Shown: positions 6,479-12,870 of the stretch, one piece after another
How positions within the stretch are numbered: the stretch's first letter is position 1
How the letters are laid out: each line of letters opens with the position of its first letter
NCBI GenBank assembly: GCA_002887195.1
Contig: PJAB01001465.1
Span: forward strand, 1 to 14,313
Reading direction: 5' to 3'
Source of the DNA: Chrysochromulina parva
Taxonomy: Eukaryota > Haptophyta > Prymnesiales > Chrysochromulinaceae
DNA: 14,313 nucleotides
Made by a program: the position numbers and the translations under genes
The notes under the pieces: generated by a model
What the model saw: the letters and a program-made list of their open reading frames with translations, nothing else
Told to the model about the DNA's origin: nothing
Databases searched by the model: none

Positions 6479-7345
6479 TTACGACGAACCCCATTCGTGC
6501 AGTTCGCGCGGCGCATTGGAGGAGTCACTGGCCACGCTCATGCCCGCGAGCGATGCGCGGCACATGGGACAATTGTTCGCCCTCGAGGCGCCTCTCAGGA
6601 TGTGTTGGAGGCACGTGTAGTGGAACGCGTGGTTACAGGGCGTGCGCCGGATGGGCCATTGGGGTGTCTCGGCAAAGGCCTCGGTGCAGAGCGCGCACGA
6701 GTCGTCGCGGTAGGCCTCGGGCGTGGTGGCGGCCACGGCGAACCGGCCTCGGCGCAGCTGACGTGAGACGCCCGTGCTCTCGTTCCGTTGTGAGCCATAG
6801 GTGCCTTGCCACTGCCCGAGCTGGTACCGCGTCAGCCCGATGACGAGCTGCAGGTTGGCCCCCTGGGCCCACGCCGCCTCGATCTGCTCGCCGTGCTCGG
6901 GGGCGTACGCGTGCCAGTTCATCTCGACGGCGCGCGCTACGTCGCTGCCCACCAGGTCGCACCACTGCCAGATGTACTCCGGGTCCGATGCCGTTTGCTC
7001 CATCGCGAAGATTTCCACCTGCTGCTCGTGCCCGGGTTGGTTGGGATATTCGAGCCGCCACATCCTCGTGGAACCTTCGTCCCACCAGTACAGCGTCGCC
7101 ATCATGCCGGGCGTGCCCCGAAGCACACTGCGGTAGCCCGCAGGCTTGCTGCCGACGGCCGGCGTCGTCTGGTGGTGGTGGCCACCGCTTCGGTTGAAGT
7201 GGAGTACCGCGTTGAAGCACGTTCGCAATTCGATGGACGGATCGCCCCGAGCGAACGCATCCTCGATGGCGGCGTTCTCGGCAGCCGAGTAGGGCGTCCA
7301 AGTGCCCGTGTTGCGCTCGAAGGAACCCCACACGAAGGACGACAT
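6479..7345 (-). CDS. tandem WWE plus RING-H2 protein, probable E3 ubiquitin ligase (Deltex-like front half)
   Basis: The protein has 288 residues. WWE domain 1 spans about 3-85 (W6, W16, then I27-E28). WWE domain 2 spans about 124-204 (W128, W144, I155-E156, then Q186-x-N188, T191-G192, R195 and R198-R199, the usual ligand-side pattern). A RING-H2 finger follows at 217-262 with all eight ligands: C217, C220, C237, H239, H242, C245, C259 and C262. WWE domains bind ADP-ribose or poly-ADP-ribose units, and RING-H2 recruits an E2. The predicted role is therefore ubiquitination steered by ADP-ribosylation, in cytosol or nucleus. WWE-WWE-RING is the order seen in Deltex, but the Deltex C-terminal DTC domain is absent and only 26 residues follow the finger. 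The start is the first ATG, head-to-head with the ERV46 gene. Confidence 0.9.
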   Translation of the reverse strand: MSSFVWGSFERNTGTWTPYSAAENAAIEDAFARGDPSIELRTCFNAVLHFNRSGGHHHQTTPAVGSKPAGYRSVLRGTPGMMATLYWWDEGSTRMWRLEYPNQPGHEQQVEIFAMEQTASDPEYIWQWCDLVGSDVARAVEMNWHAYAPEHGEQIEAAWAQGANLQLVIGLTRYQLGQWQGTYGSQRNESTGVSRQLRRGRFAVAATTPEAYRDDSCALCTEAFAETPQWPIRRTPCNHAFHYTCLQHILRGASRANNCPMCRASLAGMSVASDSSNAPRELHEWGSS

Positions 7346-7505
7346 TTACGCACACGAAACTTCTTACAAGCGGCAGCGAGATGTTTGCGCGCGCACAGTG
7401 TTGTGTCTCATGTGCTCATGTCTCGCGATTCACCAAAAATGGGCATGTTTCTCGGCTCGTCGTCGGTGTGCGCGCGACTCGAGCGAGCGCGTCTTGGATT
7501 CAACC
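7346..7505. promoter_or_regulatory. 160-bp bidirectional promoter region (RING gene / ERV46 gene)
   Basis: Two divergent ATGs are only 160 bp apart, so both promoters must fit or overlap here. Several out-of-frame ATGs (for example at 7381) precede the ERV46 start. The 7381 frame is open past it, so transcription of ERV46 probably begins to the right of most of them. No TATA box is obvious. Confidence 0.5.
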
Positions 7506-8714
7506 ATGGCGCTCAGGCAACGAAAGGTTCAGTCCCACGTGGAGACCGAACCGCCAGTGCTGTCGCCCGTGCTCGAGACGTTCAAGTCGCTCGACGCCTA
7601 CCCAAAGACGCTCGACGACTTCAAGGAGCGCACCAGCTCTGGCGCAGCTGTCTCAATCGTCTCGTGCTCCGTGATCGCTCTGCTTGTGCTATCGGAGCTG
7701 CGTGCGTACTTCACGCCCGTGACGACCGATCACCTGTATGTCGACACGACGCGCGGCCAGCGGATACGCATCAACATCAACGTGAGCTTCCCGAGCATGC
7801 CGTGCGCTGGCCTCAACCTCGTCGCGATGGATGTGGCGGGCGAGCAGCAGATCGACGTGGTGAACAACATCGTCAAAACGCGGTGGTCGCTCGACGGGCG
7901 AACGAATCTCGGGCCTCTGCTCGACGACGAGCAGGTGCGCCGCAGGCTCGGGAGGTCATGCGGCCCGTGCTTCGCGCACCTGGACAAAGCGAAGCAGGCG
8001 GCGGCTGCGCAGATCGCATCGGACCGATGCTGCAACGCATGCTCGGACGTGAAGTCGCTGTTCAACAGCCTGGATAAGGAGCTCGGGCTCAAGTGGGAGC
8101 TGCACCCGCTCTGCCAGCACGAGGCCGTGATGCTCGACCCAGCTCGCCTCGAGACGATCCACGAGGGATGCAACCTGTTCGGTCACTTGGAGGTGAACAA
8201 GGTGGCGGGCAACTTCCACGTGGCACCGGGCAAGGCGTTCCAGTCGTCGCAGGGGCAGCTGGTGCACGAGTTCAAGCCGTTCGACACGCACAAGTACAAC
8301 ATCAGCCACGTGATACACTCCCTCTCGTTCGGCGTTCATTATCCCAGCCGCGTGAACCCACTCGATGGCGCTACGGCGGTGCTTCGTAACGGCTCGGGCG
8401 TGTTCCAGTACTTTGCGAAGGTGGTGCCCACGACGTACGTGTACGCGGACGGCAAGACGATCGAGTCGTGCCAGTACTCAGTCACCGACCAGTTCAAGTC
8501 CGCTCATGATCCGTCCAAAGGATTCGTGCTGCCAGGAGTGTTCATCATCTACGATATCAGTCCGATCATGGTCAAATTCACAGAGAAGCGGCCGAGCTTC
8601 ACGTACTTTCTGACGTCGCTGTGCGCGATCGTGGGCGGCGTCTTTACAGTCGCGGGTATCGTCGACTCCGTCTTGTACAATTTCGGGCGAAGTGGGGGCG
8701 AGCTTGGCACGTGA
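7506..8714 (+). CDS. ERGIC3: ERV46/ERGIC3-type ER-Golgi cargo receptor
   Basis: The protein has 402 residues, the usual ERV46 length. Erv46 works with Erv41 in COPI/COPII vesicles, cycling between ER and Golgi and retrieving ER residents that lack KDEL-type signals. Visible landmarks: the N-terminal cytosolic FKSLDAYPKTLDDF (26-39), TM1 (about 47-68), the luminal domain with C152-x2-C155 and the family's C175-C176-N-A-C179-xDV cysteine loop, and the hallmark EGCNLFGHLEVNKVAGNFH (220-238). NGSGVFQYFAKVVPT (295-309), TM2 (about 364-391) and a short cytosolic tail of about 12 residues follow. The luminal Cys residues form the redox-sensitive loop specific to Erv46 rather than Erv41. The start at 7506 has a near-ideal Kozak context (A at -3, G at +4). 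The frame extends upstream only through non-ATG codons and overlaps the divergent gene. Confidence 0.96.
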   Translation: MALRQRKVQSHVETEPPVLSPVLETFKSLDAYPKTLDDFKERTSSGAAVSIVSCSVIALLVLSELRAYFTPVTTDHLYVDTTRGQRIRININVSFPSMPCAGLNLVAMDVAGEQQIDVVNNIVKTRWSLDGRTNLGPLLDDEQVRRRLGRSCGPCFAHLDKAKQAAAAQIASDRCCNACSDVKSLFNSLDKELGLKWELHPLCQHEAVMLDPARLETIHEGCNLFGHLEVNKVAGNFHVAPGKAFQSSQGQLVHEFKPFDTHKYNISHVIHSLSFGVHYPSRVNPLDGATAVLRNGSGVFQYFAKVVPTTYVYADGKTIESCQYSVTDQFKSAHDPSKGFVLPGVFIIYDISPIMVKFTEKRPSFTYFLTSLCAIVGGVFTVAGIVDSVLYNFGRSGGELGT

Positions 8715-9211
8715 TACCGTCGCCGACCCGACTTGCTCCGCGCGGATCCACCGCGGGTGCTTGGCTGCGACCCGCGCCCTACGGCACCTACGCTTTCCCC
8801 TAGTCACGTTCGTACTGCTCGACTACTTTACTCTCCCACCCTCCGCTCGGGGGGTGCGCCGCGACTTGAGCTCAGAGCTGAGGATCGGGGTAGGAATTTG
8901 CCATATTCCCGTACCGGCCGTACGCGACGGACTATGCGCGCCACACGGGCGTGACGGTTTGCACAATATCATTTCTGACTAGCTGGCTGCGTGTTTTCAG
9001 CTTTTTGCTTTGAGCCGAACCACTATAATTTGATAAAACACGAGACTGAGCCAGCAGAATAACGGTTCACACATAACCGGTTCAATGCCTACGAGCCAGC
9101 CGACGCTCTCAACAGTACAAATTTCAATGTGGGATGCTTGTGCTCGAACGCTTCAACGTGGACCTTCGACTTCAATGCGCATTTCTCTCGGGTTCTTCGG
9201 GTTGAACGCAA
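8715..9211. other. gene-free convergent 3' region between ERV46 and the SNARE gene
   Basis: This 497-bp stretch separates two converging stops. Its right half (about 8960-9210) is more AT-rich. It contains CGTAC/GTACG around a 5-base loop (8910-8924) and a GGTTCAATGCC word at 9079-9089 that fits the tRNA B-box consensus but lacks a T-stem. No convincing coding frame or RNA gene is seen. Confidence 0.55.
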
Positions 9212-9553
9212 TCATTTGAACGCGCCCAAATTCCCAGCGATAATCAAGATGAGAATGATCACAACGGTGAGGCATACACCGCCGAGCAACATGCGCTGCT
9301 TAAGGAGCTGGCACCACATGTGCCGACGCGTTGCCTTGCTCGTCGAGTGAAAGGCCCGCGCCTGCGTCGCCAGCGCCGCAGATTTGTCCTCAAGCTGCGC
9401 CGTGCGCTCCATGTTGGTCACCATAACCTCCACATTTTCGCGCATGGTAATCTTGACCTGATCGACCTGCGCCTGCACCTTTCCGATAGGGTCAGCCTTG
9501 TAAGCCTGGTTCGAGTTCAGTCCAGTCGCCGGTCCATACTCGCGAGGCGGCAT
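9212..9553 (-). CDS. synaptobrevin/VAMP-type R-SNARE with Asn at the zero layer
   Basis: The protein has 113 residues, the size of a short brevin. A SNARE motif occupies about 22-82 (VQAQVDQVKITMRENV, then LEDKSAAL and RRHMW), followed by a C-terminal anchor TM (about 88-106) and a seven-residue tail. It should sit on vesicles or endosomal membranes and zipper with Q-SNAREs to drive fusion. Layer residues in register are V30, V33, M37, N40, M44, position 0, T51, L54, S58, L61, A65, F68 and S72. Position 0, Arg in R-SNAREs, is N47 (codon AAC at 9415-9413); the nearby R50 is three residues too late. The frame is open to an ATG at 9706. I prefer the ATG at 9553 because the 51 extra codons contain a TTGAC microrepeat and hairpin, and the shorter form matches the family. 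Confidence 0.88.
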   Translation of the reverse strand: MPPREYGPATGLNSNQAYKADPIGKVQAQVDQVKITMRENVEVMVTNMERTAQLEDKSAALATQARAFHSTSKATRRHMWCQLLKQRMLLGGVCLTVVIILILIIAGNLGAFK

Positions 9554-9736
9554 CCCCGAGGCAAAGGACTCTTGCCACAGGCACCTTCGTTCGCCCGTTC
9601 TCTTCGAGACGAAGACAAGACAAGTCTGACTTGACTTGACTTCAACTTGACGCGTGCTGGCGTGAACGTTTGAAAGAGATGTTACGGGGTTTTGGCATTC
9701 ACACATCTTTCACAAGTTTGCCGCCGCGGACGGCAA
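9554..9736. promoter_or_regulatory. 183-bp bidirectional promoter / 5' UTR region (SNARE / AIRIM)
   Basis: Divergent ATGs at 9553 and 9737 flank this stretch. It carries repeated TTGAC units (about 9628-9652), a perfect CAAGTC/GACTTG hairpin (9621-9633) and the 9-mer GTGAACGTT (9662-9670) also found upstream of the NSUN5-like gene. If the SNARE started at its longer ATG (9706), only 30 bp would remain between the two coding regions, which argues for the shorter start. Confidence 0.45.
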
Positions 9737-10411
9737 ATGGACGCCGCGTACCTCGCCGATGCCTTTGGGCAGGCCCTAGGCCACTCGCGCAAGTGGGCCG
9801 CGGAGCAGCAGCGCAGCGAGTCGCTCTTCGCAGCGCTGCTTGACTTTCACTCGCGTCTGCGCCAGCTGAAGATAGTTGAGCTCGCAGCTTTTGGCATAGG
9901 CAGTGATCTCGAGGACGTGCCGTCCCTGCTGCGTGCACGGCATGTGCGTGGTGTTGAAAACCTGATGAGCGCGTTGCGCACGAGCTCCATCCGCTTTCAA
10001 GAGCATCACGCCGCATTTGCAGAGGTCCATGCATCCATGTGGGAGCGGCACGACAGTGCGGTGGCAGCAGCTGTTGACAGTCACGGCCCATCGTTGTCGA
10101 CAACATTTTTGGCCGAGCCGACCTGGAACATTGTGGGCGCGGGGCGCGGCCTCGACGCGCAGCGCATATTACTGCCACCGGTAGCGGAATGCATCGAGTG
10201 GCTCGCGGAGCTTGACCGCCAGTACGCTGCAGAGCTGCTGCTCAAGCTGGAGCTGCTCGATAGCATCGAGCTTGGCAGCATGAGTGCGGACTCGCTGCAT
10301 GGCGTTGCGCAACTCTGGTCATTGCAGCCGCACATTAGCCTGCCAGCACTCGAACGGCTACGCGTTGTGGTCGCATCGCTCACGCTCGATCCCCCGGGCC
10401 CGATGACGTAG
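9737..10411 (+). CDS. AIRIM: AIRIM (C1orf109) family ribosome maturation factor
   Basis: The protein has 224 residues, close to the roughly 200 of the human protein. In animals AIRIM joins CINP and the AAA-ATPases AFG2A/B (SPATA5/SPATA5L1) to strip and recycle late 60S assembly factors in the cytoplasm. Sequence support: an all-helical profile, with WAAEQQ near 20, a heptad-like region about 27-45, LEDVPSLL (58-65) matching the family's FEDVPALR, and the C-terminal signature LPPVAECIEWLAELDRQY (146-163), as in the family's PSVADMLEWLQDIERHY. LLDSIELG follows. The match is by recall of one family and has diverged, so orthology is likely rather than certain. The start is the first ATG in the frame, with G at +4; the frame upstream runs only to a TTG. 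It is divergent from the SNARE gene. Confidence 0.8.
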   Translation: MDAAYLADAFGQALGHSRKWAAEQQRSESLFAALLDFHSRLRQLKIVELAAFGIGSDLEDVPSLLRARHVRGVENLMSALRTSSIRFQEHHAAFAEVHASMWERHDSAVAAAVDSHGPSLSTTFLAEPTWNIVGAGRGLDAQRILLPPVAECIEWLAELDRQYAAELLLKLELLDSIELGSMSADSLHGVAQLWSLQPHISLPALERLRVVVASLTLDPPGPMT

Positions 10412-10710
10412 GACAGCCATAAGTCCATGCGACTCTGTGTTTACTCGCCGCGCGTGAGCGTTCGAAGAGCTACACTCCGGGGTCGCGGGTCAACACCTTC
10501 TAGAAGTTGGACCGGCGCTCATCGCATGCCGGCGCGGTGGAGAGAGGTCATTTAGTGCATCTAGGTTCAGGATAACGGATACGAACAGTCGATCCCGGCG
10601 GGTTCCGGTTCGTCGCGTCGTTAAGTTAGTCGTTACGCGGCCGCCCTCGAGACCCAAAATGTGATGCCGTAGATCTGACAATGACGCGCCCGCGCTGTGG
10701 TCCAGAAGGC
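10412..10710. other. convergent 3' region between AIRIM and the SDR gene
   Basis: These 299 bp lie between two converging stops. Apart from an imperfect GC hairpin near 10510-10540 I see nothing: no protein-like frame and no RNA gene signature. Confidence 0.5.
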
Positions 10711-11661
10711 TCAAGCTCGTGAATTATCTTGCACTTGGACACCGAGCGCCGCTTCCGTCTCCGCAATAGACCATTTCATTCCGCTATTGTTCGACATGGC
10801 GTTGAGCAAGAGCAGCTCGCCGGGCGGCACGCGCGCGCCGATGGCCGCAGTGAAGCAGCGCAGGAAATCGCCGTTGCTCAGCCACATGTTCTTGAACCAA
10901 TTCTCATCCACTGCCTGGTCGCTTGCTGCCGGTGCGCTGCCGCCACCGCTCACGGCGTTTTGGAACTGCGGTGGCGTGCCCGCGGGGTTGAGCGTCGAGG
11001 GCAGATTGTCTCCCGGTTGGCACCATCCGATGCGCAGCGCGATGAACGTGGTGGCGCCACCCGTTGTCGCCGCGAGCGCGCGGGCCAGCTGCTCGCCCGC
11101 CAGCTTCGCCGCTGCATACGCCACCGCGTCGCCAGACTTGGCGCGATCGCTGAGGTCGCGCAGCAGCGTGCCGACCATGGGCGGCGACCGAGGGCTGACA
11201 GTCTTGACATCGGCAAGGTCCTTGTAGCCGCCCATGACGTGGTTGGAGCTCGCAAAGAGCACGCGGCGCACGCCCATCCGAGCCGCGGCAAGAAACACGT
11301 TGAAGGTGTGAGACATGGAGCCAGCCGACTCCGCCCAGTTGGCATTCGGATAAGGGTTCACAGCCGAAAAGTGCACGAGCGTGTCAGCGCCGCGTAGCAC
11401 ATGGGTCCATGCTCCGACAAGTTCCAGATCGGCCGGTACGACGGTCGCGCCTTTCGGCACCCGCTCGAGAAAGATGTACTTGGGGTGCTCGAGCAGGATG
11501 ACTTGGTAGCCCAGACCGAGGAGATGCGTAGCTAGCTTGATACCGAGATTCCCGCATCCGCCGGTTATAACGACCGTCTTCGGCACCCGTGTGCGGCGAG
11601 AATAGAGGAGCAAACCCGCGGCGACCGCTGCTCCGCCGACCAGAAGAGGAAGCGTCGGCAT
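10711..11661 (-). CDS. membrane-anchored NAD-dependent extended SDR, uronate-dehydrogenase-like
   Basis: The protein has 316 residues. A hydrophobic N-terminal segment (4-20) followed by SRRTR looks like a signal anchor. A Rossmann fold starts at 29 with T33-G-G-C-G-N-L-G40, the extended-SDR dinucleotide motif. NVFLAAARMGVRRVLFASSNHVMG (121-144), the catalytic Y182-x3-K186, the ALRIGWCQPG region (208-217), and the late NNSGMKWSI and LGVQVQD (291-312) closely follow bacterial uronate dehydrogenase (Udh), which oxidises galacturonate or glucuronate to the aldarolactone with NAD+. Udh itself is soluble and about 265 residues; the extra length is the anchor plus an insert around 225-255 (GTP..GGGSAPAA). 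The substrate is inferred from similarity alone, and other sugar-nucleotide epimerase or dehydratase activities remain possible. The start ATG has A at -3. It is head-to-head with the small membrane protein. Confidence 0.85.
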   Translation of the reverse strand: MPTLPLLVGGAAVAAGLLLYSRRTRVPKTVVITGGCGNLGIKLATHLLGLGYQVILLEHPKYIFLERVPKGATVVPADLELVGAWTHVLRGADTLVHFSAVNPYPNANWAESAGSMSHTFNVFLAAARMGVRRVLFASSNHVMGGYKDLADVKTVSPRSPPMVGTLLRDLSDRAKSGDAVAYAAAKLAGEQLARALAATTGGATTFIALRIGWCQPGDNLPSTLNPAGTPPQFQNAVSGGGSAPAASDQAVDENWFKNMWLSNGDFLRCFTAAIGARVPPGELLLLNAMSNNSGMKWSIAETEAALGVQVQDNSRA

Positions 11662-11886
11662 TTTTGCGGAAGAGCGTGAGAAGGTGGGGGTCCAGGGGTC
11701 CCCGAGCCCGGTCCGGTGTCTTGGTTGTCGAAATAAACCATTGGCTGTGAATTATGGGGTCACGACGCTCTCTGAACACATGTGTTACAAGAAAGGTCTG
11801 TACATGCAATTTGACGAAATGAAAATCGAATCGCCTCGAACACGCGGTTGCGCGGCTCGAGCTTGAATTCCTATCTTCACCGCACG
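11662..11886. promoter_or_regulatory. 225-bp bidirectional promoter region with a perfect 12-bp palindrome
   Basis: Divergent ATGs at 11661 and 11887 share this gap, whose centre is AT-rich. AACACATGTGTT at 11775-11786 is a perfect palindrome containing a CANNTG E-box core (CACATGTG), the sort of site bound by dimeric bHLH or related factors. It lies near the middle (113 and 100 bp from the two starts), well placed to serve both genes. No TATA box is evident. Confidence 0.5.
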
Positions 11887-12267
11887 ATGCTTGAGGAGGC
11901 GTTGCTCGTTCTTCTGCTCGTGATACCTCTGCCACCCAACAAGAAGTTCCGCATGGCCATCCGGATCCCCGCCACTGTCGCTCTGTTATGGTGGTTGCTG
12001 CCCAACGGAGTCTTTTTTGGAATTTGTGCAGCGCTGATCTTTGCGATTGGATGGTGGCTGCTCCAACGATTGCCACTGTATCCATTCGCGTTCCGGATCC
12101 TGTTTGGGTTCTTGTTTGCCGAGCAGCTTGTGCCCACCTCCTTGACGGATGGCGAGGATACACGAGCTGGATTACTAGATGGTTGGAGCCATCAGCATCA
12201 CCTTGCGTGCTTTTCTGTTGGCCTTCTGGCACATGCAATGATGACAAAGGCTTTTCACGATCGCTGA
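11887..12267 (+). CDS. small multi-pass membrane protein, unrecognised
   Basis: I do not recognise this 126-residue protein. It begins MLEEALLVLLLVIPLPPNKK. Hydrophobic segments lie at about 4-15, 28-38, 41-59 and 66-82, with a weaker one at 105-119, broken by short basic loops (KKFR, QRLP). A polar loop (84-104, TDGEDTRAGLLDGWSHQHH) precedes the last segment, and the tail is KAFHDR. The composition differs from the Arg/Pro-rich shadow frames, which supports it being real. So do the A at -3 of the ATG and the placement opposite the SDR gene across a compact shared promoter. It could be an organelle or endomembrane protein. The frame extends 13 codons upstream only to a TTG. Confidence 0.65.
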   Translation: MLEEALLVLLLVIPLPPNKKFRMAIRIPATVALLWWLLPNGVFFGICAALIFAIGWWLLQRLPLYPFAFRILFGFLFAEQLVPTSLTDGEDTRAGLLDGWSHQHHLACFSVGLLAHAMMTKAFHDR

Positions 12268-12772
12268 AAACCTCCTAACCTCAAACCTGAGCGGGGACCG
12301 GGGTGCGACGCGCAAGGGTCTACGGTGGACCGCGGACGTCGCGTGTGGATTGCAGAGCTGTAGGCTCCTTTTAGTCGAGTCGTGACTCGTGTAAGAAACC
12401 GTGTGCGGTGTAAGGAGCGTGCAGACTGCAGTGGGCCAGTGCCCGTGGCAGGTTCTGGTGTCCGCGGTTAGACAGTCGCCGAACAAGCATCCGAGTGTGG
12501 CACACACGCACACACCGCTCAAACGATCGCACGAAGCGACTGAGAGTGACTGCCAGGTTGAGAGTAGCCGCCGTCGCGGTGCTGAGTCTCGTAGTCTCGA
12601 CTCTCGTCGACGGCTCGACGCACACAAAGAAGACGAACGCCACTTGGACGCCGAGCGGCGAGCGGGAGCCGGCACGCTCGCACACAACCATCACGCGGCA
12701 CAAGCATGACACCATGGTAAAGAGGGGGCGCAAGGCAGCATTCCACACGCCCGCAGTTTTGTAGCATGCACG
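12268..12772. other. gene-free convergent 3' region
   Basis: These 505 bp lie between the small membrane protein and the calpain-type gene. A CGAGTC/GACTCG inverted repeat with a 2-base spacer lies at 12376-12389. One plus-strand frame (about 12495-12764) contains a signal-peptide-like hydrophobic patch but starts only from a GTG and is otherwise basic and low-complexity. I do not call it a gene. Confidence 0.5.
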
Positions 12773-12837
12773 TCAGCCACGCGTCGCCGCTCCTGGTAGT
12801 GCCCCTGCAGCACCGCCTTGCGCCGCCTCGCCGTGTC

Positions 12838-12870
<33 letters not shown>

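Noticed and set aside
9079..9089. GGTTCAATGCC, matching a tRNA B-box
   Set aside because: The flanking bases do not form a T-stem (only two of five pairs) and no A-box or acceptor stem lies at the right distance.
9554..9706. N-terminal 51-codon extension of the SNARE from the ATG at 9706
   Set aside because: The stretch contains TTGAC microrepeats and a hairpin, has no family similarity, and would leave only 30 bp to the divergent ATG. The shorter start fits brevin length.
12495..12764. Plus-strand frame with a signal-peptide-like hydrophobic patch
   Set aside because: It opens only from GTG, is highly basic and low-complexity elsewhere, and overlaps nothing recognisable.
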